Below are positions 16,771 to 25,129 of a stretch of 62,316 bases of DNA, piece after piece. Source of the DNA: Crocinitomicaceae bacterium (GTDB lineage Bacteria > Bacteroidota > Bacteroidia > Flavobacteriales_D > Crocinitomicaceae). Both the position numbers and the translations under genes were made by a program. The first letter of the stretch is position 1, and each line of letters begins with the position of its first letter. Location of the stretch: assembly GCA_017984635.1 (NCBI GenBank), contig JAGNZC010000014.1, forward strand, positions 1 to 62,316, written 5' to 3'. The notes under the pieces are model-generated. The model was given only the letters and a program-made list of their open reading frames with translations, had not been told where the DNA came from and did not search any database.

Positions 16771-17511
16771 ATGGAAGTGAACCACAGCGCTAAAAAGCAA
16801 CTTTTTGGACTAAAAAATTGGTTGAATTGGAGCCAAGCAATTAGTCATTTAATTTTTCCTGAATCGTGTTTAATTTGTCAAAATGAATTGAGTAAAGTCA
16901 CTCATTCTATTTGTACTTTTTGTTCACAAGAATTATTGTTTACCCATTTTGAAAAATACGAAGAACCAACTCCTTTAGACAAGTTATTTTGGGGAAGGGT
17001 GCCATTGGAACAAACATTTGCCCTGTTATTTTTTGAAAAAGAAAAATCGACTCAAAAAATATTACATGCCTTAAAATACCAGTCGCGGCCAGCTGTTGGA
17101 GTTGAATTTGGGAAAATGATGGGACGAACAATAAAAGAAAATGGACTTTTTGCTACAGTTGATTTAATCGTTCCTGTTCCTATTCATCCGAAGAAAAAAT
17201 TTGTGCGCGGCTATAACCAAAGTGAACAATTAGCTATTGGTCTTTCTGACTATTTATCCATTCCCTATTCGAATCAATTCATCCATAAAATGAACCATAC
17301 GGAGAGTCAAACAAAAAAAGGACGCTTTGCCCGTTGGGACAATGTAGCTCAAAATTTTACCCTCCAAAATAATCAAACTGAACCAAAACATGTGTTATTG
17401 ATTGACGATGTAATTACAACAGGTGCAACCTTAGAAGCATTGGTGCGTGTCATTCACGAAAAAAAACCCGAACTTCGCATCAGTATTGTAAGTTTGGCAA
17501 TCACAAAATAA
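16771..17511 (+). CDS. ComF-family phosphoribosyltransferase-like protein
   Basis: The 246-residue protein has an N-terminal zinc-finger-like CLICQNELSKVTHSICTFC (C-x2-C ... C-x2-C). Its C-terminal type I phosphoribosyltransferase domain carries the PRPP loop VLLIDDVITTGATLEAL and the RGYNQSE segment. ComF/ComFC relatives are needed for DNA uptake in naturally competent bacteria; in others the role is unknown. The next gene starts in a TAATG overlap, so the two are co-translated. Confidence 0.85.
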   Translation: MEVNHSAKKQLFGLKNWLNWSQAISHLIFPESCLICQNELSKVTHSICTFCSQELLFTHFEKYEEPTPLDKLFWGRVPLEQTFALLFFEKEKSTQKILHALKYQSRPAVGVEFGKMMGRTIKENGLFATVDLIVPVPIHPKKKFVRGYNQSEQLAIGLSDYLSIPYSNQFIHKMNHTESQTKKGRFARWDNVAQNFTLQNNQTEPKHVLLIDDVITTGATLEALVRVIHEKKPELRISIVSLAITK

Positions 17512-18569
17512 TGGAAAAGAACCAACAACATTTTTTAATTGTAGGCGCAGGTGTTGCAGGACTGTGTATCGGAAAACATTTACTTGATTTAAATCACCAG
17601 GTCACTGTCATTGATGACGATCAAAATGTAAGTACGAATGTTGCTGCTGGAATGATTAATCCAATCGTTTTTAGACGCATGACAAAATCTTGGCGGGTAG
17701 ACGAATTTCTTCCCTATGCAAAACGATTTTATACTGATTTTGGTACTGAAATTGGTGAAAATGTGTACCATGACATTACCATTCGCCGATTTTTCTCCTC
17801 GCAACAAGAAATGGATTTTTGGAAAGAAAAACAAGGCAATCCAGCGTTTACTGATTACCTTACACCCTTAACAGAAAAAGATTTAAACTATTCAAAAACC
17901 ATCAATTCGTTTGGATCCGGACGCGTAAAAAATTCTGCATATGTAGCTGCTATTCCATTTGTAGATGGTGCAAAAAAATGGTTACACACACAAAAATCCT
18001 ATCAAAATGGCGCATTCGATTACACTGAATTGAATCCAGAAACAGGGAATTACAAAGGCACCACTTATGATGCAATCCTTTTTTGTGAAGGCGTGGCCGT
18101 AAAAAACAACCCTTGGTTTTCGAGCTTACCGATTAATCCAACAAAAGGAGAAGTGTTGACCATTCATTCACCTACCTTACCATCAGAAGAATCGCTCAAT
18201 CGCAAATGTTTTGTATTGCCCATGGGTGAGCAGACTTTCAAAATTGGTTCCACCTATGAATGGGACACTTATAATAACGAGCCGTCAAAAAAAGGCGCGG
18301 ATGAGATCGCTGCTAATTTTCGATTTTTATCCAACGATTCCTTTACCATTGTTGCACATACAGCAGGTATTCGTCCAACAATTTTAGATAGAAGACCCGT
18401 AATGGGAGCACACCCAAAATTTTCTAGACTTTTTATTTTTAATGGTTTAGGAGCAAAAGGTTATTTATTAGCTCCCTTTTTAGCCAATGAATTTGTTGCG
18501 CATGTTTTAGACGGAACACCTATTGATAAAGAAATGCAAGTAAGTCGTTTTCTAAAAACAATTCAATAA
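17511..18569 (+). CDS. FAD-dependent oxidoreductase (DAO family)
   Basis: The 352-residue protein opens with the FAD-binding motif LIVGAGVAGLCIGKHLLD (GxGxxG) and closes with the family's C-terminal FNGLGAKGYLLAP pattern. DAO-family enzymes oxidise amino acids or related amines; the substrate is not visible. It overlaps the comF-like stop by one base. The MINPIVFRRMTKSWR segment resembles the MnmC/ThiO-like branch, but no fused methyltransferase is present. Confidence 0.82.
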   Translation: MEKNQQHFLIVGAGVAGLCIGKHLLDLNHQVTVIDDDQNVSTNVAAGMINPIVFRRMTKSWRVDEFLPYAKRFYTDFGTEIGENVYHDITIRRFFSSQQEMDFWKEKQGNPAFTDYLTPLTEKDLNYSKTINSFGSGRVKNSAYVAAIPFVDGAKKWLHTQKSYQNGAFDYTELNPETGNYKGTTYDAILFCEGVAVKNNPWFSSLPINPTKGEVLTIHSPTLPSEESLNRKCFVLPMGEQTFKIGSTYEWDTYNNEPSKKGADEIAANFRFLSNDSFTIVAHTAGIRPTILDRRPVMGAHPKFSRLFIFNGLGAKGYLLAPFLANEFVAHVLDGTPIDKEMQVSRFLKTIQ

Positions 18570-18647
18570 ACAAGTTGTTATAAATTAATGTAATATCGGT
18601 TTTTAGATAAAAAAGCTTAAAATAAAATAAGTGGTAATTGAAATTTG

Positions 18648-18655
18648 TATTTTTG
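18648..18655 (+). promoter_or_regulatory. -7 box (TATTTTTG) for the bacilliredoxin gene
   Basis: Exact TAnnTTTG match 28 bases before the ATG at 18684. The -33 element is unclear. Confidence 0.45.
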
Positions 18656-18683
18656 TTACCTAAAACATTCAAATCAAAGAAAT

Positions 18684-19097
18684 ATGTATCCAGCAGAATT
18701 AGTTCAACCAATGAAAGACGATCTTACCAACGTTGGTTTTAAACAAATGACAAGTGCAGCAGAAGTAGATCAAACGATTCCAACTTCAACTGGAACGATG
18801 TTAGTGGTTGTCAACTCAGTTTGTGGTTGTGCAGCAGGAAATATGCGTCCAGGAGTTAAGTTGTCGTTGCAAGGTGCGAAAGTTCCTACAAATTTAACAA
18901 CTGTATTTGCAGGAGTAGATGGTGAAGCAACAGCACAAGCACGTAACTATTTTTTACCGTATCCTCCGTCATCGCCTTCTATCGCTTTATTTAAAGACGG
19001 TAAATTAGTACACTTTTTAGAGCGTCACCATATTGAAGGTGGAACGGCACAAATGATTGCAGAAAATTTAATGGAAGCTTACAACGAGTATTGTTAA
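18684..19097 (+). CDS. BrxA/BrxB-type bacilliredoxin (YphP/DUF1094 family)
   Basis: ATG 18684 gives 137 residues; the in-frame TTG at 18645 lies upstream of the -7 box. The active site CGC in VNSVCGCAAGNMRPG (about residues 46-60) is typical of bacilliredoxins, which remove bacillithiol from mixed disulfides. Bacteroidota such as these may make bacillithiol, so the role fits, but bsh genes are not in the window. It is monocistronic, ended by a terminator that overlaps the converging KS-like gene. Confidence 0.88.
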   Translation: MYPAELVQPMKDDLTNVGFKQMTSAAEVDQTIPTSTGTMLVVVNSVCGCAAGNMRPGVKLSLQGAKVPTNLTTVFAGVDGEATAQARNYFLPYPPSSPSIALFKDGKLVHFLERHHIEGGTAQMIAENLMEAYNEYC

Positions 19098-19115
19098 GCC
19101 ATTCATTAAAAATCA

Positions 19116-20180
19116 CTAAAGAGGGACATTCGTTGTCCCTTTTTTTATGAGAATAAAGCCATGACGAATGCCATCAAAATGATTGTAAATAAGAATATTT
19201 TTACAATCCGTTGGGATTTCATTTTTAAAAGCAGGATGAGTACCATTCACCTTTTCTGAAAGTATTTGAACTGCTAAATACGTTGCAAAACCAGATATTG
19301 TGCGGTAATCACCTGTTAAGTGTTTGTAATTAATCGCTGGAGAAGCAGGGAAAAATTGCTTAAAAACATCGTACCAACCGTCCAATCTATTGTCGCCATT
19401 TTTTCCAAGTATCAACAAATCAATTGCGTCAATTTGGAGTTGATTTTTTTTCAAAAAAAGATGTATTAATTCCTTTAATTCTGCTTCATTTGGTTCAATA
19501 ATTTGAGTTGTATCTACAATTTCAGCGAGTGCATTTTCAGGATTATTCGATAAAAGAAAAAAACTGGCACCTTCACCACAAACACTTCCTTCAGTATTGG
19601 ATTGAAGTAATAGATTATTTGCTATCATTTCCTTTTTATAACGACCAGCTAACAGATCGATATTGTAATTATACGTTGAGATTTCTTCTACAGAACCAAC
19701 TAATAAATTGGCCTCATTTGCTGTAGCTTCGAAAAATAATTTTGCGTCTAACAACGCATTTTCAAATGACAAAGACCCATTCACATGCGTTGAGTTGTAC
19801 CCTGTGTTTTTGGTCATGAGTGCTAATTGTCCGGCCAATGCATTGGGTGTACTTTGAACAAAATTTGTTGGAGTTAGAATACCTTCGTCGTATGCAACAA
19901 TTTGATTTAAAAAGTCAATACAATTTTCTAAGCCCCCATTTGCAGTACCAACAATAATACCATCAACAGGTTTGCTTCTATTGATAATTGGCAAAGCAGC
20001 TGCTATCCCCATTTTAACTGCTTTACCCATTCTTCTTAATAAATTAAGTGGTATAAATTCAGCATAAGCTGGTTCAACAATCGGTAAAGTTGCTGCAGAA
20101 TAAATAGCATAATCCCCTTTTTCAAAAGTTAAATCATGTGTTTTTTGTGCTGAAATTGCTTGAAGATCTTTTACAAACAT
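19116..20180 (-). CDS. Ketosynthase-like chain-length factor (KS-beta) of the dialkylresorcinol/flexirubin operon
   Basis: The start is set at ATG 20180, giving a ten-base overlap with the KS gene; an ATG at 20204 would overlap by 34. The thiolase-fold protein aligns with KS enzymes, but the active-site ACSSS is replaced by NGSLS in HVNGSLSFENAL, so it has no nucleophilic cysteine. This is the hallmark of chain-length-factor partners. It probably forms a heterodimer with the KS encoded just before it and sets acyl chain length. It is last gene of the 27626-19116 operon. A paralogue with the same loss lies at 30655-31566. Confidence 0.8.
   Translation of the reverse strand: MFVKDLQAISAQKTHDLTFEKGDYAIYSAATLPIVEPAYAEFIPLNLLRRMGKAVKMGIAAALPIINRSKPVDGIIVGTANGGLENCIDFLNQIVAYDEGILTPTNFVQSTPNALAGQLALMTKNTGYNSTHVNGSLSFENALLDAKLFFEATANEANLLVGSVEEISTYNYNIDLLAGRYKKEMIANNLLLQSNTEGSVCGEGASFFLLSNNPENALAEIVDTTQIIEPNEAELKELIHLFLKKNQLQIDAIDLLILGKNGDNRLDGWYDVFKQFFPASPAINYKHLTGDYRTISGFATYLAVQILSEKVNGTHPAFKNEIPTDCKNILIYNHFDGIRHGFILIKKGTTNVPL
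19122..19147 (+). terminator. Terminator of the bacilliredoxin gene, inside the end of the converging KS-like gene
   Basis: AGGGACA and TGTCCCT form a stem with a five-base loop, followed by seven T on the plus strand. The stem encodes the last codons (GTTNVP) of the minus-strand KS-like protein. Confidence 0.75.
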
Positions 20181-21370
20181 GTTGAAAAAATTAAAGAAGT
20201 GCAATTTCCACCAAATCCAAAAGAATTAGACATGCTATATTGTATGGATAAATTCTTTTTATATTCTTTTATAGGTTGAAAAGCAAAAGAATCAATAGGT
20301 AAGGTACAATTTAAACTTGGATACAATTCGTTATTTTGCATACTTAAAATTGAAAAAACTGCCTCCAACGCACCTGACGCGGCAAGTGTGTGACCCGTGT
20401 ATGATTTTGTAGAATTATACGGCGGTGGATTATTCTCAAATACTGTAGCAAAAGCCATTGATTCCGTTTCATCGTTATTGATAGTTCCCGTTCCGTGAGC
20501 ATTGATATAATTGATTTGGCCAGCTGTTAAACCAGCAACTTGAAGTGCTTTTTGCATGGCTAAAACAGGCCCAACAGCATTAGGTGATGTTGCAGAGGGA
20601 TGAAAAGCATCGTTTGAATTTCCAAATCCAAGTACCTCTGCGTATTTTTTTTTTGATTTTGCGCTAGCTTCATTTTCTAGTACCAAATATGCACCGGCTT
20701 CACCTAAATTCAAGCCATTTCTGTCCATAGAAAAGGGCGCACATGCTTTATCACTTAGAATCATTAAAGCATTGAAGCCATTGACAGTGTATTTTGCTAA
20801 ACTATCTGCTCCGCCGACAATTACGCGATCGAGACGGCCACTTTGAATTAATCTAGCTCCCAATAACAGTGCATTTGCGGAAGAAGAGCAAGCGGTATTA
20901 ATTGTATCTGTAAACCCTTTAATTTTATAGCGATGAGCAATTTGATACGTATGATCTGACGCTTCATAAGATCGAACAAATTCTGAAGCTTTCCCCTGTA
21001 AATTGGCGTCTTTGTATAATTCGTCCGTGTAACACATTCCACCAACTGTTGATGCAGAAATGAAACCAGTAGTAAAAGAAGAAAGTTGATCTGCCGATAA
21101 ATTAGCTGACTCAATTGCTTGTTGAAATGCTGCCAAGGCAACTAAGGTAGTACGTGTTAATCCTGAGCTGTTTGAAGAATGTGTTAACTCTCTTAATGCA
21201 GCATCATCTAATGGAATTTCACCAAAAAGAATTGATTCAACATAATTTGAGTGAAATATAGCTGCTTTTTGAATACCTGTGACACCATTTATCAATGCTG
21301 TTCTAGCTTCAAGAGCTGAATTTCCTATGGCAGATATTGCTCCAAATCCTGTAACAAATACCTTTGACAT
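20171..21370 (-). CDS. Beta-ketoacyl-ACP synthase II-type (KS-alpha), dar operon copy
   Basis: The 399-residue FabF-like enzyme has an intact Cys-His-His triad: C161 in NTACSSSAN, H292 in INAHGTGT and H327 in SYTGHTLAASG. It condenses malonyl-ACP onto acyl-ACP. It sits between an ACP gene (two bases upstream) and a cysteine-less KS partner (overlapping), forming an ACP-KS-CLF triad. This is paralogous to the triad at 30655-33000. In the operon of darA and darB it most likely builds one of the alkyl precursors, though the split of work between the triads is inference. Confidence 0.88.
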   Translation of the reverse strand: MSKVFVTGFGAISAIGNSALEARTALINGVTGIQKAAIFHSNYVESILFGEIPLDDAALRELTHSSNSSGLTRTTLVALAAFQQAIESANLSADQLSSFTTGFISASTVGGMCYTDELYKDANLQGKASEFVRSYEASDHTYQIAHRYKIKGFTDTINTACSSSANALLLGARLIQSGRLDRVIVGGADSLAKYTVNGFNALMILSDKACAPFSMDRNGLNLGEAGAYLVLENEASAKSKKKYAEVLGFGNSNDAFHPSATSPNAVGPVLAMQKALQVAGLTAGQINYINAHGTGTINNDETESMAFATVFENNPPPYNSTKSYTGHTLAASGALEAVFSILSMQNNELYPSLNCTLPIDSFAFQPIKEYKKNLSIQYSMSNSFGFGGNCTSLIFSTCL

Positions 21371-21372
21371 TC

Positions 21373-21636
21373 TTACTTTGTTCGGTTTTCCTCGATGTAT
21401 GCAACTACCGTTTTTACGTCTACTAAAATTTGTCTTCCATCGGCTGGATTTTTAATTTTAATACCGTATTCTCTATCCAGTAAAACAATTAATTCAACAG
21501 AATCGATTGAATCTAATCCCAAATCACCACCAAATAATGGTTCGTCGTCTTTGATGTCATCTATTGAAATATCTAACAAGTTAAGATATGTAATTAAATG
21601 ATTTTTAAATTCAATCGTTAGTTCATTTGTTGTCAT
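21373..21636 (-). CDS. Acyl carrier protein, dar operon copy
   Basis: ATG 21636 gives 87 residues; the longer frame begins at a TTG in an A-rich run. The phosphopantetheine serine lies in GLDSIDSVELIVLLD and is followed by REYGIKI, the usual helix II pattern. It carries the growing chain for the KS/CLF pair directly downstream and would be activated by the phosphopantetheinyl transferase at 53173. It is 64 percent or more like the second ACP (32746-33000) by eye around the serine. Confidence 0.9.
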   Translation of the reverse strand: MTTNELTIEFKNHLITYLNLLDISIDDIKDDEPLFGGDLGLDSIDSVELIVLLDREYGIKIKNPADGRQILVDVKTVVAYIEENRTK

Positions 21637-21676
21637 AGCTTTTTTTTTCAAAATTAGAGATAAATAATAACTAGCT

Positions 21677-22951
21677 TTAAATATAGTGTTGTTTTTTTAA
21701 TTTAATCAACATTAATAGTTGACAGCTAGATGAAAATAGTAGTAAATATACAATTGGATAGCGTAAATCATACCAACTACCATTCTTCAAAAACAAGGTG
21801 TAATAACCATCTAAACACCAATGTAGTGGTGAAATTAAAGCAATTGTTTGCATGTATTCAGGCATGACAAAAGTAGGGACCCAAATCCCACCAATTGCTG
21901 CAAAAATGATAATTGAAACAGCGCCAAAACCATTTGATTGTTCGTGTGTTTTTGCATACGTTCCAACACACATTGCATAACTTATTGCAGAAAAAGCTGC
22001 CAAAACCGAAAAAAGAAACAATGCGAAAAACGAGCTGCTTATCGTTAAAACAGGAAGTCCTATTAGTGGAAAAAGCAATCTTCCCATTGCAAAAAGCAAT
22101 AATATTTGTAATAAAGCGACAACAAAATACACCATGATTTTACTGTAAACAGATGCAATAAAAGCATTGGGAATGGTTTGCAAACGAATAAAACTGCCCG
22201 CATTTCTTTCCTTGACAATATTTCCTCCAAGTGAGATCACCATAAAAAACATAGCGAAAATTGTCCAAGCGGGTACATTGTGTTGTGTTGAATTCGGTAA
22301 TATATCCGTTTTATTTTCTTGAGCAATTGACTCTTTTATGCGGCATTGATTATTGAATTGTTTTCGAATAGCAAGCGGAATTTCCTTAAAATCCATTTCC
22401 TTAAACAAACTTTCGAGTACAATTTTATTTTCCAATCCTTTCAAAATCGTTGAAACACTTGAAGAAAAAGTAAAGCGAATGTTTTCTTGTAAAACAGGGT
22501 CGTAACTAATTTCTACAGGCTGTTTTGTATTACTATGTACTGTTTTTTGTGCTTCAATTGCGCCAAAAGCAGCCAACATTGTTTGTGAAAGAAATTCTGC
22601 TGATTGTGTCAAATTTGAAGAAAACTTGGATGGAATATAAACACCTAACAAATGTTTATTTGCGATAATTTCTTTTGTAAAGTTGTCTTTAACAAGATTG
22701 TTTTTAATGGTGATGTCAAAATTACCCGTTTTATCAAGCAAGTTAACCAAAGAATCTCCATAAACACCTTTGTCTTTATTAACGATTAACAAAGAAAATT
22801 TATTTTCGTTCACCACTTTAAATGCACTATCTTGAACAATTGTGATAATTAACACCAATAAAACAGGCATTATAAATAACAAGGCCAACCCTATTTTATC
22901 ACTTAATAAAATAAAAATCTCTTTTTTAATGGAAGCCAATATTTGTTTCAT
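21677..22951 (-). CDS. ABC-2 type exporter permease
   Basis: The 424-residue membrane protein has one N-terminal helix, a periplasmic domain of about 190 residues and five or six C-terminal helices around VPAWTIFAMFFMVISLGG, the usual ABC-2/NatB layout. GNIVKERNAGSFIRLQT is the family motif after the first C-terminal helix. It overlaps the ATPase gene by one base, so the two form an exporter. Being in the darA-darB operon, it may move the pigment or its precursor out of the cytoplasm. Confidence 0.85.
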   Translation of the reverse strand: MKQILASIKKEIFILLSDKIGLALLFIMPVLLVLIITIVQDSAFKVVNENKFSLLIVNKDKGVYGDSLVNLLDKTGNFDITIKNNLVKDNFTKEIIANKHLLGVYIPSKFSSNLTQSAEFLSQTMLAAFGAIEAQKTVHSNTKQPVEISYDPVLQENIRFTFSSSVSTILKGLENKIVLESLFKEMDFKEIPLAIRKQFNNQCRIKESIAQENKTDILPNSTQHNVPAWTIFAMFFMVISLGGNIVKERNAGSFIRLQTIPNAFIASVYSKIMVYFVVALLQILLLFAMGRLLFPLIGLPVLTISSSFFALFLFSVLAAFSAISYAMCVGTYAKTHEQSNGFGAVSIIIFAAIGGIWVPTFVMPEYMQTIALISPLHWCLDGYYTLFLKNGSWYDLRYPIVYLLLFSSSCQLLMLIKLKKQHYI

Positions 22952-23712
22952 TAGTCGCGCAGTTGATTTCCAGTTAATTTTAATAATAATTGTTCCAAAT
23001 CTTGCACCTTATTTTCCTCTAATAAGTAAGCAAGTGAATCACAAGCAATAATATTGCCTCCGTCAATTAACGCAATTCGATTACAAAAATCTTCTGCTTC
23101 TTTTAAGTGATGAGAAGTATATACAATGGTTGTTCCTTGAACATTTAATTCATTTAATAAGGAAAAAATTGCTGTTTTACTTTGTATATCTACACCAACA
23201 GTTGGCTCGTCTAAAAATAATAATTCTGGTGAATGAAGTAATCCAATCGCCAGATTCAATCTTCGTTTCATTCCTCCTGAATACGTTGAAACTTTCGCGT
23301 TGATAACATGTATCAACCCTAGTTTGGTTAACAATTCGTTTATTTTAGTCGATAACAGAGCACTTGGAATGTCATACAATGATCCAAAATAATTTAGGTT
23401 TTGTTGTGCGGTCAACTCTTCATAAAAGGCAAAATCTTGCGGTACAAAACCAATGTGCTTTCGGAAAGCTTTCGGCGTATAATGAACGTTATTTCTGGCA
23501 AAAAGAATGGTGCCTTCTGTCGGTTCAAAAAGTGCGCAAAGTAATGAAATCAAGGTTGTTTTACCGGCTCCATTTGGACCAAAAAAACCTAGCTTTTCTC
23601 CTTTAAAAACGCAAAAATTAATGTTATTTAGCGAATTTACTTTAGATTTCGGGTATTTCATCAACAAATTAGACAATTCAATAATTACTGATTTGTTCTC
23701 CACTTCCATCAA
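22951..23712 (-). CDS. ABC exporter ATP-binding protein
   Basis: The 253-residue nucleotide-binding subunit has Walker A GPNGAGKTT, the signature YSGGMKRRLNLAIGL, Walker B LLFLDEPTVGVD and the switch histidine in YTSHHL. It pairs with the ABC-2 permease of the next gene. It overlaps the BtrH-like gene by four bases, so all three are probably translated together. Confidence 0.93.
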   Translation of the reverse strand: MMEVENKSVIIELSNLLMKYPKSKVNSLNNINFCVFKGEKLGFFGPNGAGKTTLISLLCALFEPTEGTILFARNNVHYTPKAFRKHIGFVPQDFAFYEELTAQQNLNYFGSLYDIPSALLSTKINELLTKLGLIHVINAKVSTYSGGMKRRLNLAIGLLHSPELLFLDEPTVGVDIQSKTAIFSLLNELNVQGTTIVYTSHHLKEAEDFCNRIALIDGGNIIACDSLAYLLEENKVQDLEQLLLKLTGNQLRD

Positions 23713-24725
23713 TTAAATTTAATGTTTGCCAATTGGGTAAAGGCTGCTTTTTCTACGTCACTAATTTGATCGAGTAAAGCTGCACATTGTTCAAAATCTT
23801 TTTGACTTTTTAACCTACCTTTAAAAATTCCTGACATCAAAAGGGCACTGTCTCTCCATAAATCGCCTGCTTTAGTCAACTGTTCAGAAACATCCAATAA
23901 TTCCTTTTCGTTAAGTATAGCTGCAGCTTCTTCTAAAAAAGCAGCATAAAGAAAGCGAAAGCCTCCTCCACCTGTACCAATCTCTTCTTGCATGCGCACA
24001 ATTTGTCCTAAGTACAACGCTGCTTGTTTCTCTCCCAATTGGACTCTCCATTTTCGGATTTTTTTAGCAGTATGTTTGATACCAGCTACTCCAGCAAAGC
24101 TTCCTGGAATATTAAGCATGTCTCTACAATTTCGTTTAATACCTTTGATGATCGCTTTTTTAAGCGTTTCATCTGAAATTTGTCCAACATGAACAGGGTA
24201 ATAAAGGTGTCCTTTAGGTGCTAATGCTCCTTTCGCAAAACGCACTTTGGCTAATTCTTCTTCCGTTAATGAAGTCGTATTTTCCATGACAGGATCACTG
24301 ATTAAATATGAATTTTCATTTTTACCATAAACAATTAAATTATGGGCATTAAAATGAAAACGGTATTCTTTCGGGAAATAATTTAGGTGAAAAACTCCCA
24401 CTTGACAACCAACTGGAATGTTATTCGCAATTTTATCTTCCAAATATGATGCAGCCTTTTCAGGTGAATTGAATTTCTTTTTTTCTACTTTTATTCCAAG
24501 CGCTTTACACGTTCGTTTAAAAATAGCCCCAGGCATCGTTCTAAAAGAAATAGCAGGACCATTATTAACTTTCATAAAAGGAATTTGAATGTAAAACAAA
24601 CCCGAACCAATTCCGAATGCTAGAGGTTCTGTAATTTTATTAAAACCATGATGTTTTAATAAACTAACCGTTACACCATTTTCACAATGTGCCGTTTGAT
24701 GATGATTAAATTGCTTCGCTTCCAT
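23709..24725 (-). CDS. BtrH N-terminal-domain protein (possible acyltransferase)
   Basis: The 338-residue protein begins with the BtrH pattern: HHQTAHCENGVTVSLLKHHG with cysteine 14, then GIGSGLFYIQ, and HNLIVYGKNENSYLISDP with a conserved His-Asp pair. This suggests a papain-like Cys-His-Asp enzyme. BtrH itself moves an acyl group from an ACP onto butirosin. Coupling with an ACP and an ABC exporter in this operon makes it a candidate for joining acyl and resorcinol parts, but that is inference. The C-terminal half is helical. It overlaps the gene upstream by 20 bases. Confidence 0.75.
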   Translation of the reverse strand: MEAKQFNHHQTAHCENGVTVSLLKHHGFNKITEPLAFGIGSGLFYIQIPFMKVNNGPAISFRTMPGAIFKRTCKALGIKVEKKKFNSPEKAASYLEDKIANNIPVGCQVGVFHLNYFPKEYRFHFNAHNLIVYGKNENSYLISDPVMENTTSLTEEELAKVRFAKGALAPKGHLYYPVHVGQISDETLKKAIIKGIKRNCRDMLNIPGSFAGVAGIKHTAKKIRKWRVQLGEKQAALYLGQIVRMQEEIGTGGGGFRFLYAAFLEEAAAILNEKELLDVSEQLTKAGDLWRDSALLMSGIFKGRLKSQKDFEQCAALLDQISDVEKAAFTQLANIKFN

Positions 24726-25116
24726 TGTAATTTTTCAATTCAGCTACAGTAATATCAAATGCTGTTGCGTATTTTTCTAATTTTTTATTGGATAATTTAT
24801 GGAAAACCAAGGGATTAAAATGGCGTTTAATTTGCCATTTCCAAAAACCAGTATAGCCACTCAAGACAGTGAAATCCATTAATTTTTGTTCCATAAAAAA
24901 GGCAATGGGACTCGTGTTCCCGTCACGTACATTTTGTTGCGCTTCTTTGATTCGGTCATGAATATCATCCCAAGCATTATCCAACGCGATTTTTTTTGCT
25001 TCCCAACCAGTACTTAAGTCTGTTTCGTATTTACCCGCTTCATTTTTCACATAGCATACTTCTCTTGTAAAATTATCAAGGGCGCTTTTATCTTGTGGCA
25101 AATCTTTTTTCTTCAT
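24706..25116 (-). CDS. Unknown helical protein of the dar operon
   Basis: This 136-residue, mostly helical, charged protein contains an aromatic stretch near YTGFWKWQIKRHFNP. No family was recognised and there is no signal peptide or membrane helix. It is 13 bases after the darB stop and overlaps the BtrH-like gene, so it is clearly part of the operon. A small accessory or adaptor protein is plausible. Confidence 0.65.
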   Translation of the reverse strand: MKKKDLPQDKSALDNFTREVCYVKNEAGKYETDLSTGWEAKKIALDNAWDDIHDRIKEAQQNVRDGNTSPIAFFMEQKLMDFTVLSGYTGFWKWQIKRHFNPLVFHKLSNKKLEKYATAFDITVAELKNYNGSEAI

Positions 25117-25129
25117 ATGAAAAACGAAG

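Noticed and set aside
19116..20180. Reading the KS-like proteins at 19116 and 30655 as active ketosynthases
   Set aside because: The nucleophilic cysteine is replaced (NGSLS, QNSLS), which fits chain-length factors; an alternative decarboxylating role would still not need the cysteine.
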